DNA of 64,000 nucleotides from Pseudomonadota bacterium (GTDB taxonomy: Bacteria > Pseudomonadota > Alphaproteobacteria > Rhizobiales > Phreatobacteraceae), in the NCBI GenBank assembly GCA_020161695.1, contig JAIUOO010000001.1, positions 186,001 to 250,000 of the forward strand. Reading direction: 5' to 3'. Of the stretch, positions 9,276 through 19,775 are shown one piece after another. A program made the position numbers and the translations under genes. How positions within the stretch are numbered: position 1 is the stretch's first letter; each line of letters begins with the position of its first letter. A model generated the notes under the pieces. That model saw nothing but the letters and a program-made list of their open reading frames with translations. It was not told where the DNA came from and did no database searches.

Positions 9276-10247
9276 CTATCTCACCCAGTTGCGCGCGCCC
9301 TGTTCGGCCGCCTCGCGCTGCACCGGGTCCATGGTCTTCACGTAATCTTCCAGCCAGGCGTCCCGCGCGCCGAGATATTCGGCCGTCAGATACCATTGCG
9401 CGGCCATCACGGCGTTCGGCGCGATACCGCGGCCGGCGGCGAGCAGCCGGGCGAGACGGTTCATGGCGAGCGGGTTGCCGCGCAGGGCGGCCTTGCGGAA
9501 CAGTCTTGCGGCGGCGGCCTCGTCCTTCGCGACGCCCTGCCCGTTGAACAGCATGACCGCGAAGTCGATCTGTGCCTCCATCAGGTCCTGTGCGGCGGCG
9601 CGGCCGAGGTAGCTCGCGGCCTGCATCAGATCGGCGGGGATGCCGTTGCCGTCCTTCAGCATGGTTCCGTAGGCATACTGGGCGTCGGCGCTGCCGAGAT
9701 CGGCGGCCATCCTGAACCAGCGGGCCGCGCCCTGCGGATCGCGCTCGCCGCCATGACCACCAAGCGCGAGCAAGCCGAGATTATAGGCTGCCGCGACATG
9801 GCCGAGGCCGGCGGCGCGCTCGAAATAGGGTTTGGCCTGCGCCGGATCGCGGGGGAGACCCGCGCGTCCCTCGATATGCATCATGCCGATGGCGAAAATG
9901 GCGTTGCGGTCGCCCTTGTCGGCGGCGAGCCTATACCAGCCGAGCGCCCGTTGCTCGTTCTGCGGCACGCCTATCCCCGCGGAATGGAGCTCGCCGAGCA
10001 GCGTCATCGATACCGGATCGGCCGCTGTCTCGACCCGCTCCGTCGCCTCGCGGAAGGCGGTCAGGTAATGGCCGCGCTGATAGGCCGCATAGGCGGATTC
10101 CGCGCTCGGCGGCTCGGTACGGGCGGCCGGGGCAGGCTGCGCCGGTGCCGGCGCGGGTCGCGGCGCCGGACGGTTCTGCGCGGAAGCGGCGGAACTCGCC
10201 AGCGCAAGCAGGCAGGCGGCGGCAAGAACGCGCGGCGCGGTGATCAT
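9276..10247 (-). CDS. Secreted Sel1/TPR repeat protein
   Basis: A 323-residue protein with a signal peptide (MITAPRVLAAACLLALASSAASA), a Pro/Ala-rich linker (residues 25-45), then about six Sel1-like repeats (patterns such as A..WYRLAADKGD.NA.FAIG.M). Sel1 proteins scaffold protein complexes, often in envelope or exopolysaccharide functions. The ATG at 10247 overlaps the stop of the upstream ThiE-like gene (ATGA arrangement), which shows translational coupling and supports this start over longer ones. Confidence 0.85.
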   Translation of the reverse strand: MITAPRVLAAACLLALASSAASAQNRPAPRPAPAPAQPAPAARTEPPSAESAYAAYQRGHYLTAFREATERVETAADPVSMTLLGELHSAGIGVPQNEQRALGWYRLAADKGDRNAIFAIGMMHIEGRAGLPRDPAQAKPYFERAAGLGHVAAAYNLGLLALGGHGGERDPQGAARWFRMAADLGSADAQYAYGTMLKDGNGIPADLMQAASYLGRAAAQDLMEAQIDFAVMLFNGQGVAKDEAAAARLFRKAALRGNPLAMNRLARLLAAGRGIAPNAVMAAQWYLTAEYLGARDAWLEDYVKTMDPVQREAAEQGARNWVR

Positions 10248-10912
10248 GGCCTGCGGGCTCCCGCAATCGCCGCGAGCGCCTCGGCGACGCCCGCCTGCGG
10301 TCCCGCGACGTTGTTCCAGACCGGATCGGCCAGCGCGACGAAATCGGCCGAGACGGCCGCCAGCGCCGCCGCGCCCGCAATGTCCGGTGCAAAACCGATC
10401 ACGGGCACCTCGAACAGTTCGGCCCACCAGCCGACCCGCTCGACGACGGCATGGATCGGCGGCAGCAGGCCGTTCTTCTCGGCGTGGCGCGACACCATCG
10501 GCTCGCCGAACATGACGTAGTCGGCGCCCTTCTCGCCGGCAGCCATGGCATCGTCGCGCGATTTCAAGCCAGAGACGCCGACCATCCGCTGCGGCGCGAG
10601 GCTTGCGACCGCGTCGGTCAGGCGCTGCATGTCGAAGGCGAGATGGCATCCGTCGGCGCCCCCCCGCGCCGCCACGGCCGGAGAAGCCTCGACGATCAGC
10701 GCGGTGCCGTGCTTCTGCACCACGGGCGCCAGTATCTTGACGGCATTGATCAGCGTCCGTTCGTCAGCCTCGGCGAAGCGGGCGATGACGGCGGCGACCG
10801 GTCCGCCGGACAAGGCGGCGTCCAGAGCGCTGGCAAAGGCGTCGGCCACCTCGATCGGCGGCGTGACGAGAACAAGCTGGGTTTGCGGCTGCGAGGGCTC
10901 GGCGTTACGCAT
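10244..10912 (-). CDS. Thiamine phosphate synthase family protein (ThiE-like)
   Basis: About 222 residues folding as a TIM barrel of the ThiE/TenI group: ALIVEAS, GCHLAFD, and VGVSGLKSRDDAMAAGEKGADYVMFGEP resemble the phosphate-binding part of thiamine phosphate synthase. The canonical N-terminal pyrophosphate-site residues are not obvious, so catalytic identity is uncertain, and the gene sits far from other thi genes. Starts at 10924 (ATG) or 10942 (TTG) are also possible. It is translationally coupled to the Sel1 gene. Confidence 0.7.
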   Translation of the reverse strand: MRNAEPSQPQTQLVLVTPPIEVADAFASALDAALSGGPVAAVIARFAEADERTLINAVKILAPVVQKHGTALIVEASPAVAARGGADGCHLAFDMQRLTDAVASLAPQRMVGVSGLKSRDDAMAAGEKGADYVMFGEPMVSRHAEKNGLLPPIHAVVERVGWWAELFEVPVIGFAPDIAGAAALAAVSADFVALADPVWNNVAGPQAGVAEALAAIAGARRP

Positions 10913-11101
10913 GGCTGCGCACATGGGGCTCGAAAGCGGCAAAAAAGCGGAGGGACGGAACGTTCATCCTCGGTATCGACATCGTTTGGAAACATCTCGG
11001 CTGGAGGTTCGCATCCATGCGGGCACCGGGTCGGGAAATCAACCGACGCCGTCGCGCCTGCCTGCCGCTATCTTTGCCCGACCAACGTCAGGATCATCAC
11101 G

Positions 11102-13015
11102 ATGCGACCTTCCGCGAGCCTGTTTCTTTCGGCTGCCTTCGTTCTCGTCACCGGCTCGGTGGCCCTTGCCGGCCCTGCCGACGACCTGTCGCGCGCCGCC
11201 GTGTCCGGCCTCGGAGGCCTGCAGATCGCCGGCGCCGCAGTGGGCGAGGCGCGTGACGAGGGATCGAACGTCGTCCTGTCGAACGTCACCTTCTCGTCGG
11301 CCGGCGCGCGCGCCGTCGGCGTCAAGATCACCCGGGCGACCGTGACCGGCGGTGTCGGCTCCACCGACGCGCTGTCCAATTCGCGGATCGTGCTGGAAGG
11401 CGTCGAGGGCACCGGTTCGGACGGCCAGTCCTACCGCATCGACCGCGCCGAGATTGCCGGTGCGCAGGGTTCCTTTGCCGCGATCCTCGGCAGCCTCGCG
11501 ACCCGCGAACCGTTCTTTCAAGGCGCGAGCGAGGCCTCCGTCACCGGCTTCTCGGCCCAGTCCATCGACATTCCCGCCATGACGCTGCAGCGCCGGCGCG
11601 ACGCGCGCATGGAACAGGCTGCCTATCGCAATGTCCGACTGACCAGCTACCGCCAGGGCAAGATCGCGGAAATGACGATTGCCGGCGTGACCACGTCGCC
11701 GACGGAGGGCCAGGGCTCGCGCGTCGAGATCGGGGCGAGCCGTTTCGTCGGCTTCGACGCCTCGGCCGGCACGCGCACCGGCAACACGACGACGGTCGCG
11801 CTCGAAAGCGGCACGATCGACCAGATCCGCGGCACCAGCGCCCAGAACGCACCGTTCAGCATCGACCGCGTCTCCTTCGGCAAGGTGTCGATGCGGCCGG
11901 GCGAGCGCTCGCTGGTCGCGCTGACCCAGACCATGCAGGAGATCGATCCCGCGGGCGCGACGGAAGAATCGCGCCGCCGCAGCATGGGCGTCGTCGCCGA
12001 ACTGTTCTCGCGGCTCGACATCGACAATGTCGAGATGACCGGATTCAAGGGCCAGTCGAACCAGAACCAGCCGGTGGTGCTGTCCCGCTTCGCCATTCGC
12101 GGCGTCTCGCAGGGCCGCATCGCCTCCATCGACTTCGCGGGACTGTCGGCGGCCGACCGCAGCGGCCAGACGACGACCATCGGCAAGTTCACCATCGAGA
12201 CCATCGACGCCACTGGCCTGATTGCCCTCGCCAAGGACTTCTCCGAGGGTGCCTATTCCACGGGCAAGCCGGTGCCGCCCAGCGCCTATCCCGATATCCG
12301 CCGCCTGCTGATGGAGGACATCGCCGTCAAGACCAGCACGGGGCAGGCGCTCGGCAGCGTCCAGCGCTTCCTGGTGGAGGCCGGGCCGCGCATCGGCCTC
12401 GTGCCCACGCGCCTGCGCGCGCAGATCGAGGGCTTCGCCGCGCCGATCAACGACGCCCGCCAGCGCGCCCAGCTCGCGCCGCTCGGCCTGACCGACAAGA
12501 TCAATCTCGGCGCCGAGCTCGACATCGAATACGACGAGACCTCCCGCGAGCTGCGCGTCCGCAACGTCAAGGTCGATGTCGACGATGTCGGCTCGCTCAA
12601 CCTCGTCATGACCATCGGCGGGCTCGACCGCGCCCAGATCGAGGCCCTGCCGGGCAGCGCCGCGGTGCTCGGCCTCTCGGCCAAGGCCGGCCGCCTGACC
12701 CTGACCTTCAGCGAGGATGGCGGCGCCGCGTCGTTCATCACCCATGTCGCCGGCCAGACCGGCCTCAGCGAGGACGACTTCAAGGAACAGATCAAGCAGC
12801 AGGCCGGCATGATGGTCGGCCAGTTCATCCAGGACCGCGCGCTGGCCGAGCGCATCACCGAGGCCTTCGGCGAATTCCTCGACGATCCCTCCTCGCTCGC
12901 GATCACCCTGACGCCGAAGGGCGATATCCCGCTCGCGGCGCTGGCGATTGCGATGCGCGGCTCGCCCTTCGCGGTGATCCCGATGTTCAACATCGAGGTG
13001 AAGGCCAACGAGTGA
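11102..13015 (+). CDS. Large secreted protein of unknown function
   Basis: A 637-residue protein with a signal peptide (MRPSASLFLSAAFVLVTGSVALAG) and a long mature chain rich in beta-prone segments. I do not recognise a family. Short motifs recur (for example SNVTFSSAG.RAVGVKITRATV, SRIVLEGVEG, IDNVEMTGFKG, NVKVDVDDVGSLNLVMTIGGL), suggesting repeated beta-sandwich or beta-helix-like units similar in feel to AsmA/DUF-type envelope proteins. There is no C-terminal anchor. An AGGA ribosome site lies about 11 bases before the ATG. A strong hairpin terminator follows, so it is transcribed alone. Confidence 0.8.
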   Translation: MRPSASLFLSAAFVLVTGSVALAGPADDLSRAAVSGLGGLQIAGAAVGEARDEGSNVVLSNVTFSSAGARAVGVKITRATVTGGVGSTDALSNSRIVLEGVEGTGSDGQSYRIDRAEIAGAQGSFAAILGSLATREPFFQGASEASVTGFSAQSIDIPAMTLQRRRDARMEQAAYRNVRLTSYRQGKIAEMTIAGVTTSPTEGQGSRVEIGASRFVGFDASAGTRTGNTTTVALESGTIDQIRGTSAQNAPFSIDRVSFGKVSMRPGERSLVALTQTMQEIDPAGATEESRRRSMGVVAELFSRLDIDNVEMTGFKGQSNQNQPVVLSRFAIRGVSQGRIASIDFAGLSAADRSGQTTTIGKFTIETIDATGLIALAKDFSEGAYSTGKPVPPSAYPDIRRLLMEDIAVKTSTGQALGSVQRFLVEAGPRIGLVPTRLRAQIEGFAAPINDARQRAQLAPLGLTDKINLGAELDIEYDETSRELRVRNVKVDVDDVGSLNLVMTIGGLDRAQIEALPGSAAVLGLSAKAGRLTLTFSEDGGAASFITHVAGQTGLSEDDFKEQIKQQAGMMVGQFIQDRALAERITEAFGEFLDDPSSLAITLTPKGDIPLAALAIAMRGSPFAVIPMFNIEVKANE

Positions 13016-13045
13016 GCGGGAGCCAAGGCGCCCGCCGAAACGCAG

Positions 13046-13073
13046 AACGGGGAGGCTCGCGCCTCCCCGTTTC
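13046..13073 (+). terminator. Intrinsic terminator after the large secreted protein
   Basis: A perfect 10-bp stem (ACGGGGAGGC / GCCTCCCCGT) closes a TCGC loop and is followed by TTTCATTT on the plus strand. It lies between two convergent genes and may also help end the fba transcript, although the minus-strand side has a poorer T run. Confidence 0.8.
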
Positions 13074-13100
13074 ATTTGCTCCGCTACTGTTCCCGGCAGA

Positions 13101-14168
13101 TCAGGCGATCTTGGGGTCGAGCTCGCCCTTGGCGTAGCGCTTGGCCATGTCAGCCAGCGTCACCACGCGCTTGATCTTGGAGGCCTGGCCGGCAGTGTTG
13201 AACTCCTGAAGCCGCTGCTTGCAGAGGGCGGTCATCGCCTCCATGGCAGGCTTCAGATACTTGCGCGGGTCGAACTCGCCGGGGCTCTCCGACAGGATCT
13301 TGCGGATCTGGCCGGTCATGGCCATGCGGTTGTCGGTGTCGATGTTGATCTTGCGGACGCCGTGCTTGATGCCGCGCTGGATTTCCTCGACCGGCACGCC
13401 CCAGGTCGGCTTCATCTGGCCGCCGAACTTGTTGATGATGTCCTGCAGCTCCTGCGGCACCGACGACGAGCCGTGCATGACGAGGTGGGTGTTCGGCAGC
13501 TTCTGGTGGATTTCCTCGATGACGTTCATCGCGAGAACCTTGCCGTCCGGCTTGCGCGTGAACTTGTAGGCGCCGTGCGAGGTGCCCATGGCGATGGCGA
13601 GTGCGTCGACCTTGGTCTCCTTGACGAACTTCACGGCCTCGTCGGGATTGGTGAGCAGCTGGTCGTGGGAGAGCTGGCCCTCGGCGCCGTGACCGTCCTC
13701 GGCCTCGCCCATGCCGCTCTCGAGGCTGCCCAGCACGCCGAGCTCGCCCTCCACCGAGATGCCGCCGAGATGCGACATCTCCGTCACCTTGCGGGTGACG
13801 CCGACATTGTAGTCCCAGTCGCCGGGCGTCTTGCCGTCGGCCTTCAGGGAGCCGTCCATCATGACGGAGGTGAAGCCGGCCTGAATGGCGGTCATGCAGG
13901 TGGCGGGCTCATTGCCGTGGTCGAGATGCACACAGACGGGAATGTGCGGATAGATCTCGGTGACCGCGTCCATCATGTGCTTGAGCATGATGTCGTTGGC
14001 GTAGGAGCGCGCGCCGCGCGAAGCCTGGATGATCACCGGGGCATCGACCGCATCGGCCGCCGACATGATCGCCAGCGCCTGCTCCATATTGTTGATGTTG
14101 AAGGCGGGCACGCCGTAGTCGTTCTCGGCGGCGTGATCGAGCAGCTGGCGGAGGGTGATGCGGGCCAT
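13101..14168 (-). CDS. fba: Class II fructose-bisphosphate aldolase
   Basis: A 355-residue zinc aldolase that interconverts fructose-1,6-bisphosphate with dihydroxyacetone phosphate and glyceraldehyde-3-phosphate. HLDHGNE (catalytic D83, zinc ligand H84) and VEGELGVLG are the class II signatures; the 345-360 residue length and the long [20 protein letters not shown] insert match the Calvin-cycle-type subgroup common in alphaproteobacteria. It is the last of the leftward tkt, gap, pgk, fba set, though two unrelated genes intervene between it and pgk. Confidence 0.95.
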   Translation of the reverse strand: MARITLRQLLDHAAENDYGVPAFNINNMEQALAIMSAADAVDAPVIIQASRGARSYANDIMLKHMMDAVTEIYPHIPVCVHLDHGNEPATCMTAIQAGFTSVMMDGSLKADGKTPGDWDYNVGVTRKVTEMSHLGGISVEGELGVLGSLESGMGEAEDGHGAEGQLSHDQLLTNPDEAVKFVKETKVDALAIAMGTSHGAYKFTRKPDGKVLAMNVIEEIHQKLPNTHLVMHGSSSVPQELQDIINKFGGQMKPTWGVPVEEIQRGIKHGVRKINIDTDNRMAMTGQIRKILSESPGEFDPRKYLKPAMEAMTALCKQRLQEFNTAGQASKIKRVVTLADMAKRYAKGELDPKIA

Positions 14169-14386
14169 TTACGGTTTCCGTCCTGTCGTTGGGGGTATTG
14201 CGACCCTCTAGCGCAAGGTCGCGGCCAAAAAAAGCCGCCAGATCGGCGCACGTCTCCGGATGCTGAATGTTCGATCGCCCGAGTTGGGCTCAATCAGGCT
14301 CAACGCCCGGCAAGCCGAGGCAATGGCCTCGACCAGCGCCGCCAAGCGATGGTCCTCCCGGCAACACAACCAACCGGGAGATGACC

Positions 14387-14734
14387 ATGACACGGACGGC
14401 CCACGACCTCGCCGCGCCCTCGCGCCGCAACGCCTTCCTCATGATCGGCGCGGCCCTCGCCCTCGGCGCCTGTTTTGGTCCGAGCGAAATCGCCTCGACG
14501 ACCGTCAACGGCCGCACCATTAAGGTCTATGCGACGGGCAGCGCGACCCGTTCGTCGAGCATCGAACAATCCGGCCAGACGACGAAGGTGACCTTCGGCA
14601 ACAACCAGGTTGTCATCATCAACCCTGACGGCCGCGTGTCCGTCAACGGAACCGAGACCGCCCATGGCCCCTTCACGGAACTGAGCATCACCATCGGCGA
14701 CGGCGGCCGGATCGAGGTCAAGGTCGTGAAGTGA
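14387..14734 (+). CDS. Small lipoprotein, possibly Tat-exported
   Basis: A 115-residue protein. The N-terminus has SRRNAFL, close to the twin-arginine consensus, then a hydrophobic run ending in the lipobox LGAC, predicting a lipid-modified cysteine. The mature part is Thr/Ser/Val-rich and beta-prone with no recognised domain. GGGAG lies 6 bases before the ATG at 14387, making this a better start than the ATG at 14381. Function unknown. Confidence 0.65.
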   Translation: MTRTAHDLAAPSRRNAFLMIGAALALGACFGPSEIASTTVNGRTIKVYATGSATRSSSIEQSGQTTKVTFGNNQVVIINPDGRVSVNGTETAHGPFTELSITIGDGGRIEVKVVK

Positions 14735-14746
14735 CGATGCAGCCCG

Positions 14747-15331
14747 TCAATGCGGGCGCGGCACCGGCACGGGAGCGGCGAGCGGCGGCGTGTGCACCCG
14801 GCGCGCGGCCAGCAGTTCGGCCAACCGCTCCAGCACCATGCGCTGGACCGCCTCGTTGGTCGCCAGCATGGCGTGGTTGACCATGAAGGCGCCGGACTGC
14901 CAGGCGTCGATGTTCTCGGCGCCCTCGATCTTCGGGAATCCCGGACTGTGGATGTTGATGCAGCGCGTCGCCGGGCAAGGCGGCGAACCGAAGGCAGCGT
15001 CGATGGTGATGACCACGGGCGCGGGCTTGCCGGCCGCGATCCGCTCCGCCGCATAGCGCAGCGCCGTCGACCCGCCCATGGAATGGCCGACGATGACGTC
15101 GGGCTCGGTCCCACCCGTGCGGCTCATCAGGTGATTGTCGACAAGCGTGCGATAGCCCATGCGCTCGACGCTGGCGGCCAGCACGGAGACGCCGATATAG
15201 TTCTGCTGGACGTAGATGAAGAGCCCGTCGAGCAGCAGCGCGGTCGGCCGCGTGTCCTGGGCGGTGGCAATCCCGCCCGCGAGCACGATGGCGAGGACCG
15301 CGGCAGCGATACGGCTCAGGATCCTTCCCAT
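14747..15331 (-). CDS. Secreted alpha/beta-hydrolase-like protein
   Basis: A 194-residue protein with a signal peptide (cleavage after ATA, near residue 24) and the nucleophile elbow GHSMGG typical of lipases and esterases; a His in FMVNHAML and an Asp in TIDAAFGS could complete a triad. It is short for a full alpha/beta hydrolase and has no lid domain. Substrate unknown. It is leftward like pgk but begins 45 bases upstream of nothing obviously related; the downstream neighbour on the other strand is the lipoprotein gene, 12 bases away. Confidence 0.7.
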   Translation of the reverse strand: MGRILSRIAAAVLAIVLAGGIATAQDTRPTALLLDGLFIYVQQNYIGVSVLAASVERMGYRTLVDNHLMSRTGGTEPDVIVGHSMGGSTALRYAAERIAAGKPAPVVITIDAAFGSPPCPATRCINIHSPGFPKIEGAENIDAWQSGAFMVNHAMLATNEAVQRMVLERLAELLAARRVHTPPLAAPVPVPRPH

Positions 15332-15376
15332 GCCTGCCGCCAGCCCCCTCCCCGCCGTCAGAACTCCGTCACCCGC

Positions 15377-16567
15377 TCAGGCCTTCAGCACCTCGACGCC
15401 GGGCAGAGGCTTGCCTTCCAGCCATTCGAGGAAAGCGCCGCCGGCGGTCGAGACATAGGTGAAGTCGTCCGCCACCCTGGCCGCATTGAGCGCTGCCACG
15501 GTGTCGCCGCCGCCGGCGACGGACAGCAGCTTGCCATCCCTGGTGCGCTGTGCCGCGTGGCGGGCAGCCTCGACCGTGCCCTTGTCGAAGGGATGAAGCT
15601 CGAAGGCGCCGAGCGGGCCGTTCCAGACGAGGGTCGCGGCATCGTCGATGGCGCCGTGGATACGGACGATCGACTGCGGGCCGACATCGAGGATCATGGC
15701 GTCGGACGGGATGGCGTCGAGGCCATAGGCGAAGGCCGGGGCGTTGTTCTCGAAGTGATAGGCCACGGTCGCATCAACGGGCAGGATGATGGCGCATTTC
15801 GCCTCTTCCGCCTTGGCCATGATGCGCCGGGCAGTGTCGGCGAGGTCCTTCTCGGCGAGCGACTTGCCGATCTTCACGCCCTGCGCGTGCAGGAAGGTGT
15901 TGGCCATGCCGCCGCCGATGACGAGGGCATCGACCTTGGAAACGAGGTTTTCGAGGAGGTCGATCTTGGTCGAGACCTTGGCGCCGCCGACGACGGCGAC
16001 GACGGGCCGCTTCGGCTTGCCGAGCGCCTTTTCGAGAGCCTCCAGCTCGGCCTGCATGGTGCGGCCGGCATAGGCCGGCAGGACGCGGCCGAGGCCCTCG
16101 GTCGAGGCATGGGCGCGATGGGAGGCCGAAAAGGCATCCGCCACCCAGATATCGCCGTTCTCGGCCAGAGCCTTGACGAAATCCGGGTCGTTCTTCTCCT
16201 CGCCCTTGTGGAAGCGGGTGTTTTCCAGAACGAGGATTTCGCCGGGCTTGATAGCGTCCACGGCGCGCTTCGCGACATCGCCGATGCAGTCCTCGGCGAA
16301 GGCGACGTGACGCTTCAGCACATGGGCGAGCGAGGGGACCACCTGCTTGAGCGACTGCGTGGGGTCGACGCCCTTGGGACGACCGAAATGGGCGAGGATG
16401 ATCACCTTGCCGCCGCGATCGGCAATGTCGGTCAGCGTCGGCACGATGCGCTCCAGGCGCGTCACGTCGGTGACCTTGCCGTTTTCCATGGGCACGTTCA
16501 GGTCGACGCGCACGAGCACGCGCTTTCCCTTCACGTCGGCGTCGTCGAGGGTGCGGAAGGTGGTCAT
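15377..16567 (-). CDS. pgk: Phosphoglycerate kinase
   Basis: A 396-residue kinase interconverting 1,3-bisphosphoglycerate and 3-phosphoglycerate with ADP/ATP. It has [15 protein letters not shown], the [10 protein letters not shown] substrate loop, [23 protein letters not shown] and the C-terminal [12 protein letters not shown] nucleotide site. The start ([11 protein letters not shown]) gives the normal family length; it lies 59 bases downstream of the gap stop, with an intrinsic terminator in between. Confidence 0.97.
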   Translation of the reverse strand: MTTFRTLDDADVKGKRVLVRVDLNVPMENGKVTDVTRLERIVPTLTDIADRGGKVIILAHFGRPKGVDPTQSLKQVVPSLAHVLKRHVAFAEDCIGDVAKRAVDAIKPGEILVLENTRFHKGEEKNDPDFVKALAENGDIWVADAFSASHRAHASTEGLGRVLPAYAGRTMQAELEALEKALGKPKRPVVAVVGGAKVSTKIDLLENLVSKVDALVIGGGMANTFLHAQGVKIGKSLAEKDLADTARRIMAKAEEAKCAIILPVDATVAYHFENNAPAFAYGLDAIPSDAMILDVGPQSIVRIHGAIDDAATLVWNGPLGAFELHPFDKGTVEAARHAAQRTRDGKLLSVAGGGDTVAALNAARVADDFTYVSTAGGAFLEWLEGKPLPGVEVLKA

Positions 16568-16583
16568 TGCATCATCCGGAAGG

Positions 16584-16613
16584 AAAATGGGCCGCCCGCG
16601 ATGCGGACGGCCC
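16584..16613 (-). terminator. Intrinsic terminator between gap and pgk
   Basis: On the minus strand an 11-bp stem with one mismatch (GGGCCGTCCGC / GCGGGCGGCCC) is followed by ATTTTCC. It should reduce read-through from gap into pgk, so the two may be expressed at different levels despite their order. Confidence 0.6.
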
Positions 16614-16626
16614 GGACTGCGTCGGA

Positions 16627-17637
16627 TCAGATCAGCTTCGCCATGGCGACAGCCGTGTCGCTCATGCGGTTCGAGAAGCCCCACTCGTTGTCGTACCAGG
16701 TGAGGATGCGAACGAACTTCTCGTCCATGACCTTGGTCTGGTCGAGCGCGAAGATCGACGAATGCGGGTCGTGGTTCATGTCGATCGAGACGTTCGGTTG
16801 GTCGGTGTAGGAGAGGATGCCCTTCAGCGGGCCGCGCCTGGCGGCCTTCAGGATCGCCTCGTTGACCTTCTCGACCGAGGTCTTGCGCTTGGCCATGAAC
16901 TTGAAGTCCACCACCGAGACGTTCGGCGTCGGCACGCGGATCGAGGTTCCGTCGAGGCGGCCCTTCAGCTCCGGGATGACGAGGCCGATGGCCTTGGCTG
17001 CGCCGGTCGAGGTCGGGATCATCGACAGGGCCGCGGCGCGGCCGCGGTAGAGATCCTTGTGCATCGTATCCAGCGTCGGCTGGTCGCCGGTATAGGCGTG
17101 GATCGTGGTCATGAAGCCCTTGTCGATGCCGCAGGCCTTGTGCAGGACCGAGACCACCGGGGCGAGGCAGTTGGTGGTGCAGGAGGCGTTGGAGACGACC
17201 GTGTGGTCCTTGGTCAGGGCCTGGTCGTTGACGCCGTAGACGACGGTGAGGTCGGCGCCGTCGCAGGGGGCGGAGACGAGGACGCGCTTGGCACCGGCCT
17301 TCAGGTGCGCGGCGGCCTTGTCGCGGGTGGTGAAGATGCCCGTGCACTCCATGGCGATGTCGACGTTCAGCGCCTTGTGCGGCAGTTCGGCCGGGTCCTT
17401 GATCGCCGTCACCTTGATGCGCTTGCCGGCGACGACGATGTGGTCGCCGTCAACGGTCACCGTCGCCGGGAAGCGGCCGTGGACCGAATCGAAGCGCAGC
17501 AGATGCGCGTTCGTCTCCACCGGGCCGAGGTCGTTGATGCCGACCACCTCGATGTCCTTGCGCTTGCCCTCGACGATGGCGCGCAGGACGTTGCGGCCGA
17601 TGCGGCCGAAACCATTGATGAAGACGCGAACGGTCAT
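16627..17637 (-). CDS. gap: Type I glyceraldehyde-3-phosphate dehydrogenase
   Basis: A 336-residue enzyme forming 1,3-bisphosphoglycerate from glyceraldehyde-3-phosphate, phosphate and NAD(P). The Rossmann motif INGFGRIGR opens the protein and the active site [12 protein letters not shown] holds catalytic C153. AGGAGAGG lies about 6 bases before the ATG at 17637, which is preferred over a start six codons upstream. It sits between tkt and pgk in the carbon-metabolism block. Confidence 0.97.
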   Translation of the reverse strand: MTVRVFINGFGRIGRNVLRAIVEGKRKDIEVVGINDLGPVETNAHLLRFDSVHGRFPATVTVDGDHIVVAGKRIKVTAIKDPAELPHKALNVDIAMECTGIFTTRDKAAAHLKAGAKRVLVSAPCDGADLTVVYGVNDQALTKDHTVVSNASCTTNCLAPVVSVLHKACGIDKGFMTTIHAYTGDQPTLDTMHKDLYRGRAAALSMIPTSTGAAKAIGLVIPELKGRLDGTSIRVPTPNVSVVDFKFMAKRKTSVEKVNEAILKAARRGPLKGILSYTDQPNVSIDMNHDPHSSIFALDQTKVMDEKFVRILTWYDNEWGFSNRMSDTAVAMAKLI

Positions 17638-17731
17638 CGAATTCCTCTCCTTCATGCCGGCCGCATCACCCGTGGCGGCCCTGTTTGGCGGTCGGACGCC
17701 GCGATCTGGCGTCCAATCACGTCATTCGCAA

Positions 17732-17753
17732 GGCGCGGATCGAGATCCGCGCC
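17732..17753. repeat. Perfect inverted repeat downstream of tkt
   Basis: Ten-base perfect arms (GGCGCGGATC / GATCCGCGCC) separated by GA, 25 bases past the tkt stop. It can form an 8-bp stem with a six-base loop but has no T run, so it may be a stabilising 3' hairpin or a Rho-associated end rather than a classical terminator. Confidence 0.55.
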
Positions 17754-17777
17754 AGAAACGCTTGCCCAGGGCGCGGC

Positions 17778-19775
17778 TCAGCCGATCCGCGCCAGAACGG
17801 CCTCGGCAGCGGCTTCCGCCGTGATGCCGAAGTGCTTGTAGAGCTCCTTGTAGGGCGCGGAGGCGCCGAACCCGGTCATGCCGACGAAGATGCCGTCATT
17901 GCCGATGACGGCGTCCCAGCCCATGCGCACGCCCGCCTCGATGGCGACCTTCACCGGCGCGTCGCCGATGATGGTCTCGCGGATCTCGGCGGACTGTTCC
18001 AGGAGCAGGTCGAGCGACGGCACGGAGACAACGCGCGCGGCAACGCCCTTCTCGGCCAGCAGCTTGCGCGCGCCGACCGCGATCTCGACTTCCGAACCGG
18101 TCGCGAACAGCGTCACCTGCGCCTTGCCACCCTCGGCCTTGAACAGCTCGTAGGCGCCGGCGGCGGAGCGGTTCGTCTTCACGTCGGTGCGCAGCTGCGG
18201 CAGGTTCTGGCGGGTCAGCGCCAGCGTCGTCGGCCCGTCGATGCGGTTCAGCGCCAATTCCCAGCACTCGGCCACCTCGACCGCGTCGCAGGGGCGGAAC
18301 ACCCGCATGTTCGGCATGGCGCGGAGCGCCGCCACATGCTCGACCGGCTGGTGGGTCGGGCCGTCCTCGCCGAGGCCGATGGAATCGTGGGTCATCACAT
18401 AGACGACGCCGGTGCCCATCAGCGCCGAGAGGCGCATGGCCGGGCGGCAATAGTCGGTGAAGACGAGGAAGGTCGCACCATTGGGTGCGAAACCGCCATG
18501 CAGCGCGATGCCGTTCATGGCGGCGGCCATGCCGTGCTCGCGGATGCCGTAGTGGATGTAGCGGCCCTTCGGGTTCTTCGCCGAGAAGGCGACCGCCGAC
18601 TTCGCCTTGGTGTTGTTCGAGCCGGTGAGATCGGCCGAGCCCGCGAGGAATTCCGGCATGGCCGGCACGATGGCCTCGATGGCGAGCTCGGACGACTTGC
18701 GGGTCGCGATGTTCTGCGGCGTGGCGAGCAGCGCCTTCTTGTGGGCGGCAAGGGCCTTGGCGAGCTTGACCGGCCGCTCGTGGGCGAGGCGGCGGTTGAA
18801 CTCGGCCTGCTTCTTCGCGGGAAGCGTGCCGAACAGGGATTCCCAGGTCTTGCGGGCGGCAGCGCCACGCGCACCGATCTTGCGCCAGGCGTCGAGCACG
18901 TCGGGCGCGACGGCGAAGGGCTCCGGCGCGATGCCGAGCCTCTCCTTGGCGGCCTTCAGTTCGTCCGCGCCGAGCGGCTCGCCATGGGCCTTGGAGGTGC
19001 CGGCCTTCTTCGGCGCGCCATAGCCGATGACGGTCTTGCAGGCGATCAGCGAGGGCCTGGACGACTTGTGCGCGCGCTCGATGGCGGCAGCGATGGCTTC
19101 GGGATCATGGCCGTCGACACGCTCGGCGCGCCAGCCGGCGGCCTGGAAGCGCTTCACCTGATCGACGGAGTCGGCGATCGACAGCGGGCCGTCGATGGAG
19201 ATGTCGTTGTCGTCGAAGAGCACGATCAGCTTGTTCAGCTTCCAGTGCCCGGCCATCGCAATGGCTTCCTGGCTGATGCCTTCCATCAGGTCGCCGTCGG
19301 AAGCGATGACGTAAGTCTTGTGATCGACAGCCTTCTTGCCGAACTCGGCAGCGAGCATCTTTTCGGCGAGGGCCATGCCCACCGCGGTGGCGATGCCCTG
19401 CCCCAGCGGGCCGGTTGTCGTCTCGACGCCCTTCGTGATGAAGTTTTCGGGATGTCCGGGGGTCTTCGAGCCGAGCTGGCGGAAGTTCCTGATCTCGTCC
19501 AGCGTCATATCCGGCGCGCCGGTGAGATAGAGCAGCGCATAGACCAGCATGGAGCCGTGGCCAGCCGAGAGCACGAAGCGGTCGCGGTCCGGCCAGGTCG
19601 GGTTGGCCGCGTCGAACTTCATGAAGCGGGAGAACAGGACGGTCGCGATATCGGCCGTGCCCATGGGCATGCCGGGGTGGCCGGACTTCGCCTTTTCCAC
19701 CGCGTCCATCGCGAGCGAACGGATCGCATTGGCCAGTTTGTCGTGCTGGGCGCGGGTCTTGGCCTCGGTCGGCAT
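17778..19775 (-). CDS. tkt: Transketolase
   Basis: A 665-residue thiamine-diphosphate enzyme moving two-carbon units between sugar phosphates (pentose phosphate and Calvin-type pathways). The N-terminal half has SAGHGSM and the ThDP-binding GDGD-like [13 protein letters not shown]...[10 protein letters not shown]; the middle has GIREHGM and the pyrimidine-domain [16 protein letters not shown] motif. TTGAGGAG precedes the ATG. It leads the leftward tkt, gap, pgk block; a hairpin separates it from the upstream Bug gene. Confidence 0.97.
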   Translation of the reverse strand: MPTEAKTRAQHDKLANAIRSLAMDAVEKAKSGHPGMPMGTADIATVLFSRFMKFDAANPTWPDRDRFVLSAGHGSMLVYALLYLTGAPDMTLDEIRNFRQLGSKTPGHPENFITKGVETTTGPLGQGIATAVGMALAEKMLAAEFGKKAVDHKTYVIASDGDLMEGISQEAIAMAGHWKLNKLIVLFDDNDISIDGPLSIADSVDQVKRFQAAGWRAERVDGHDPEAIAAAIERAHKSSRPSLIACKTVIGYGAPKKAGTSKAHGEPLGADELKAAKERLGIAPEPFAVAPDVLDAWRKIGARGAAARKTWESLFGTLPAKKQAEFNRRLAHERPVKLAKALAAHKKALLATPQNIATRKSSELAIEAIVPAMPEFLAGSADLTGSNNTKAKSAVAFSAKNPKGRYIHYGIREHGMAAAMNGIALHGGFAPNGATFLVFTDYCRPAMRLSALMGTGVVYVMTHDSIGLGEDGPTHQPVEHVAALRAMPNMRVFRPCDAVEVAECWELALNRIDGPTTLALTRQNLPQLRTDVKTNRSAAGAYELFKAEGGKAQVTLFATGSEVEIAVGARKLLAEKGVAARVVSVPSLDLLLEQSAEIRETIIGDAPVKVAIEAGVRMGWDAVIGNDGIFVGMTGFGASAPYKELYKHFGITAEAAAEAVLARIG

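Noticed and set aside
11039..13075. A 678-codon reading frame on the minus strand opposite the large secreted protein
   Set aside because: High GC produces long antisense frames. It is Arg/Asp/Gly/Ala-rich with no motifs, and the plus-strand gene has a signal peptide, ribosome site and terminator.
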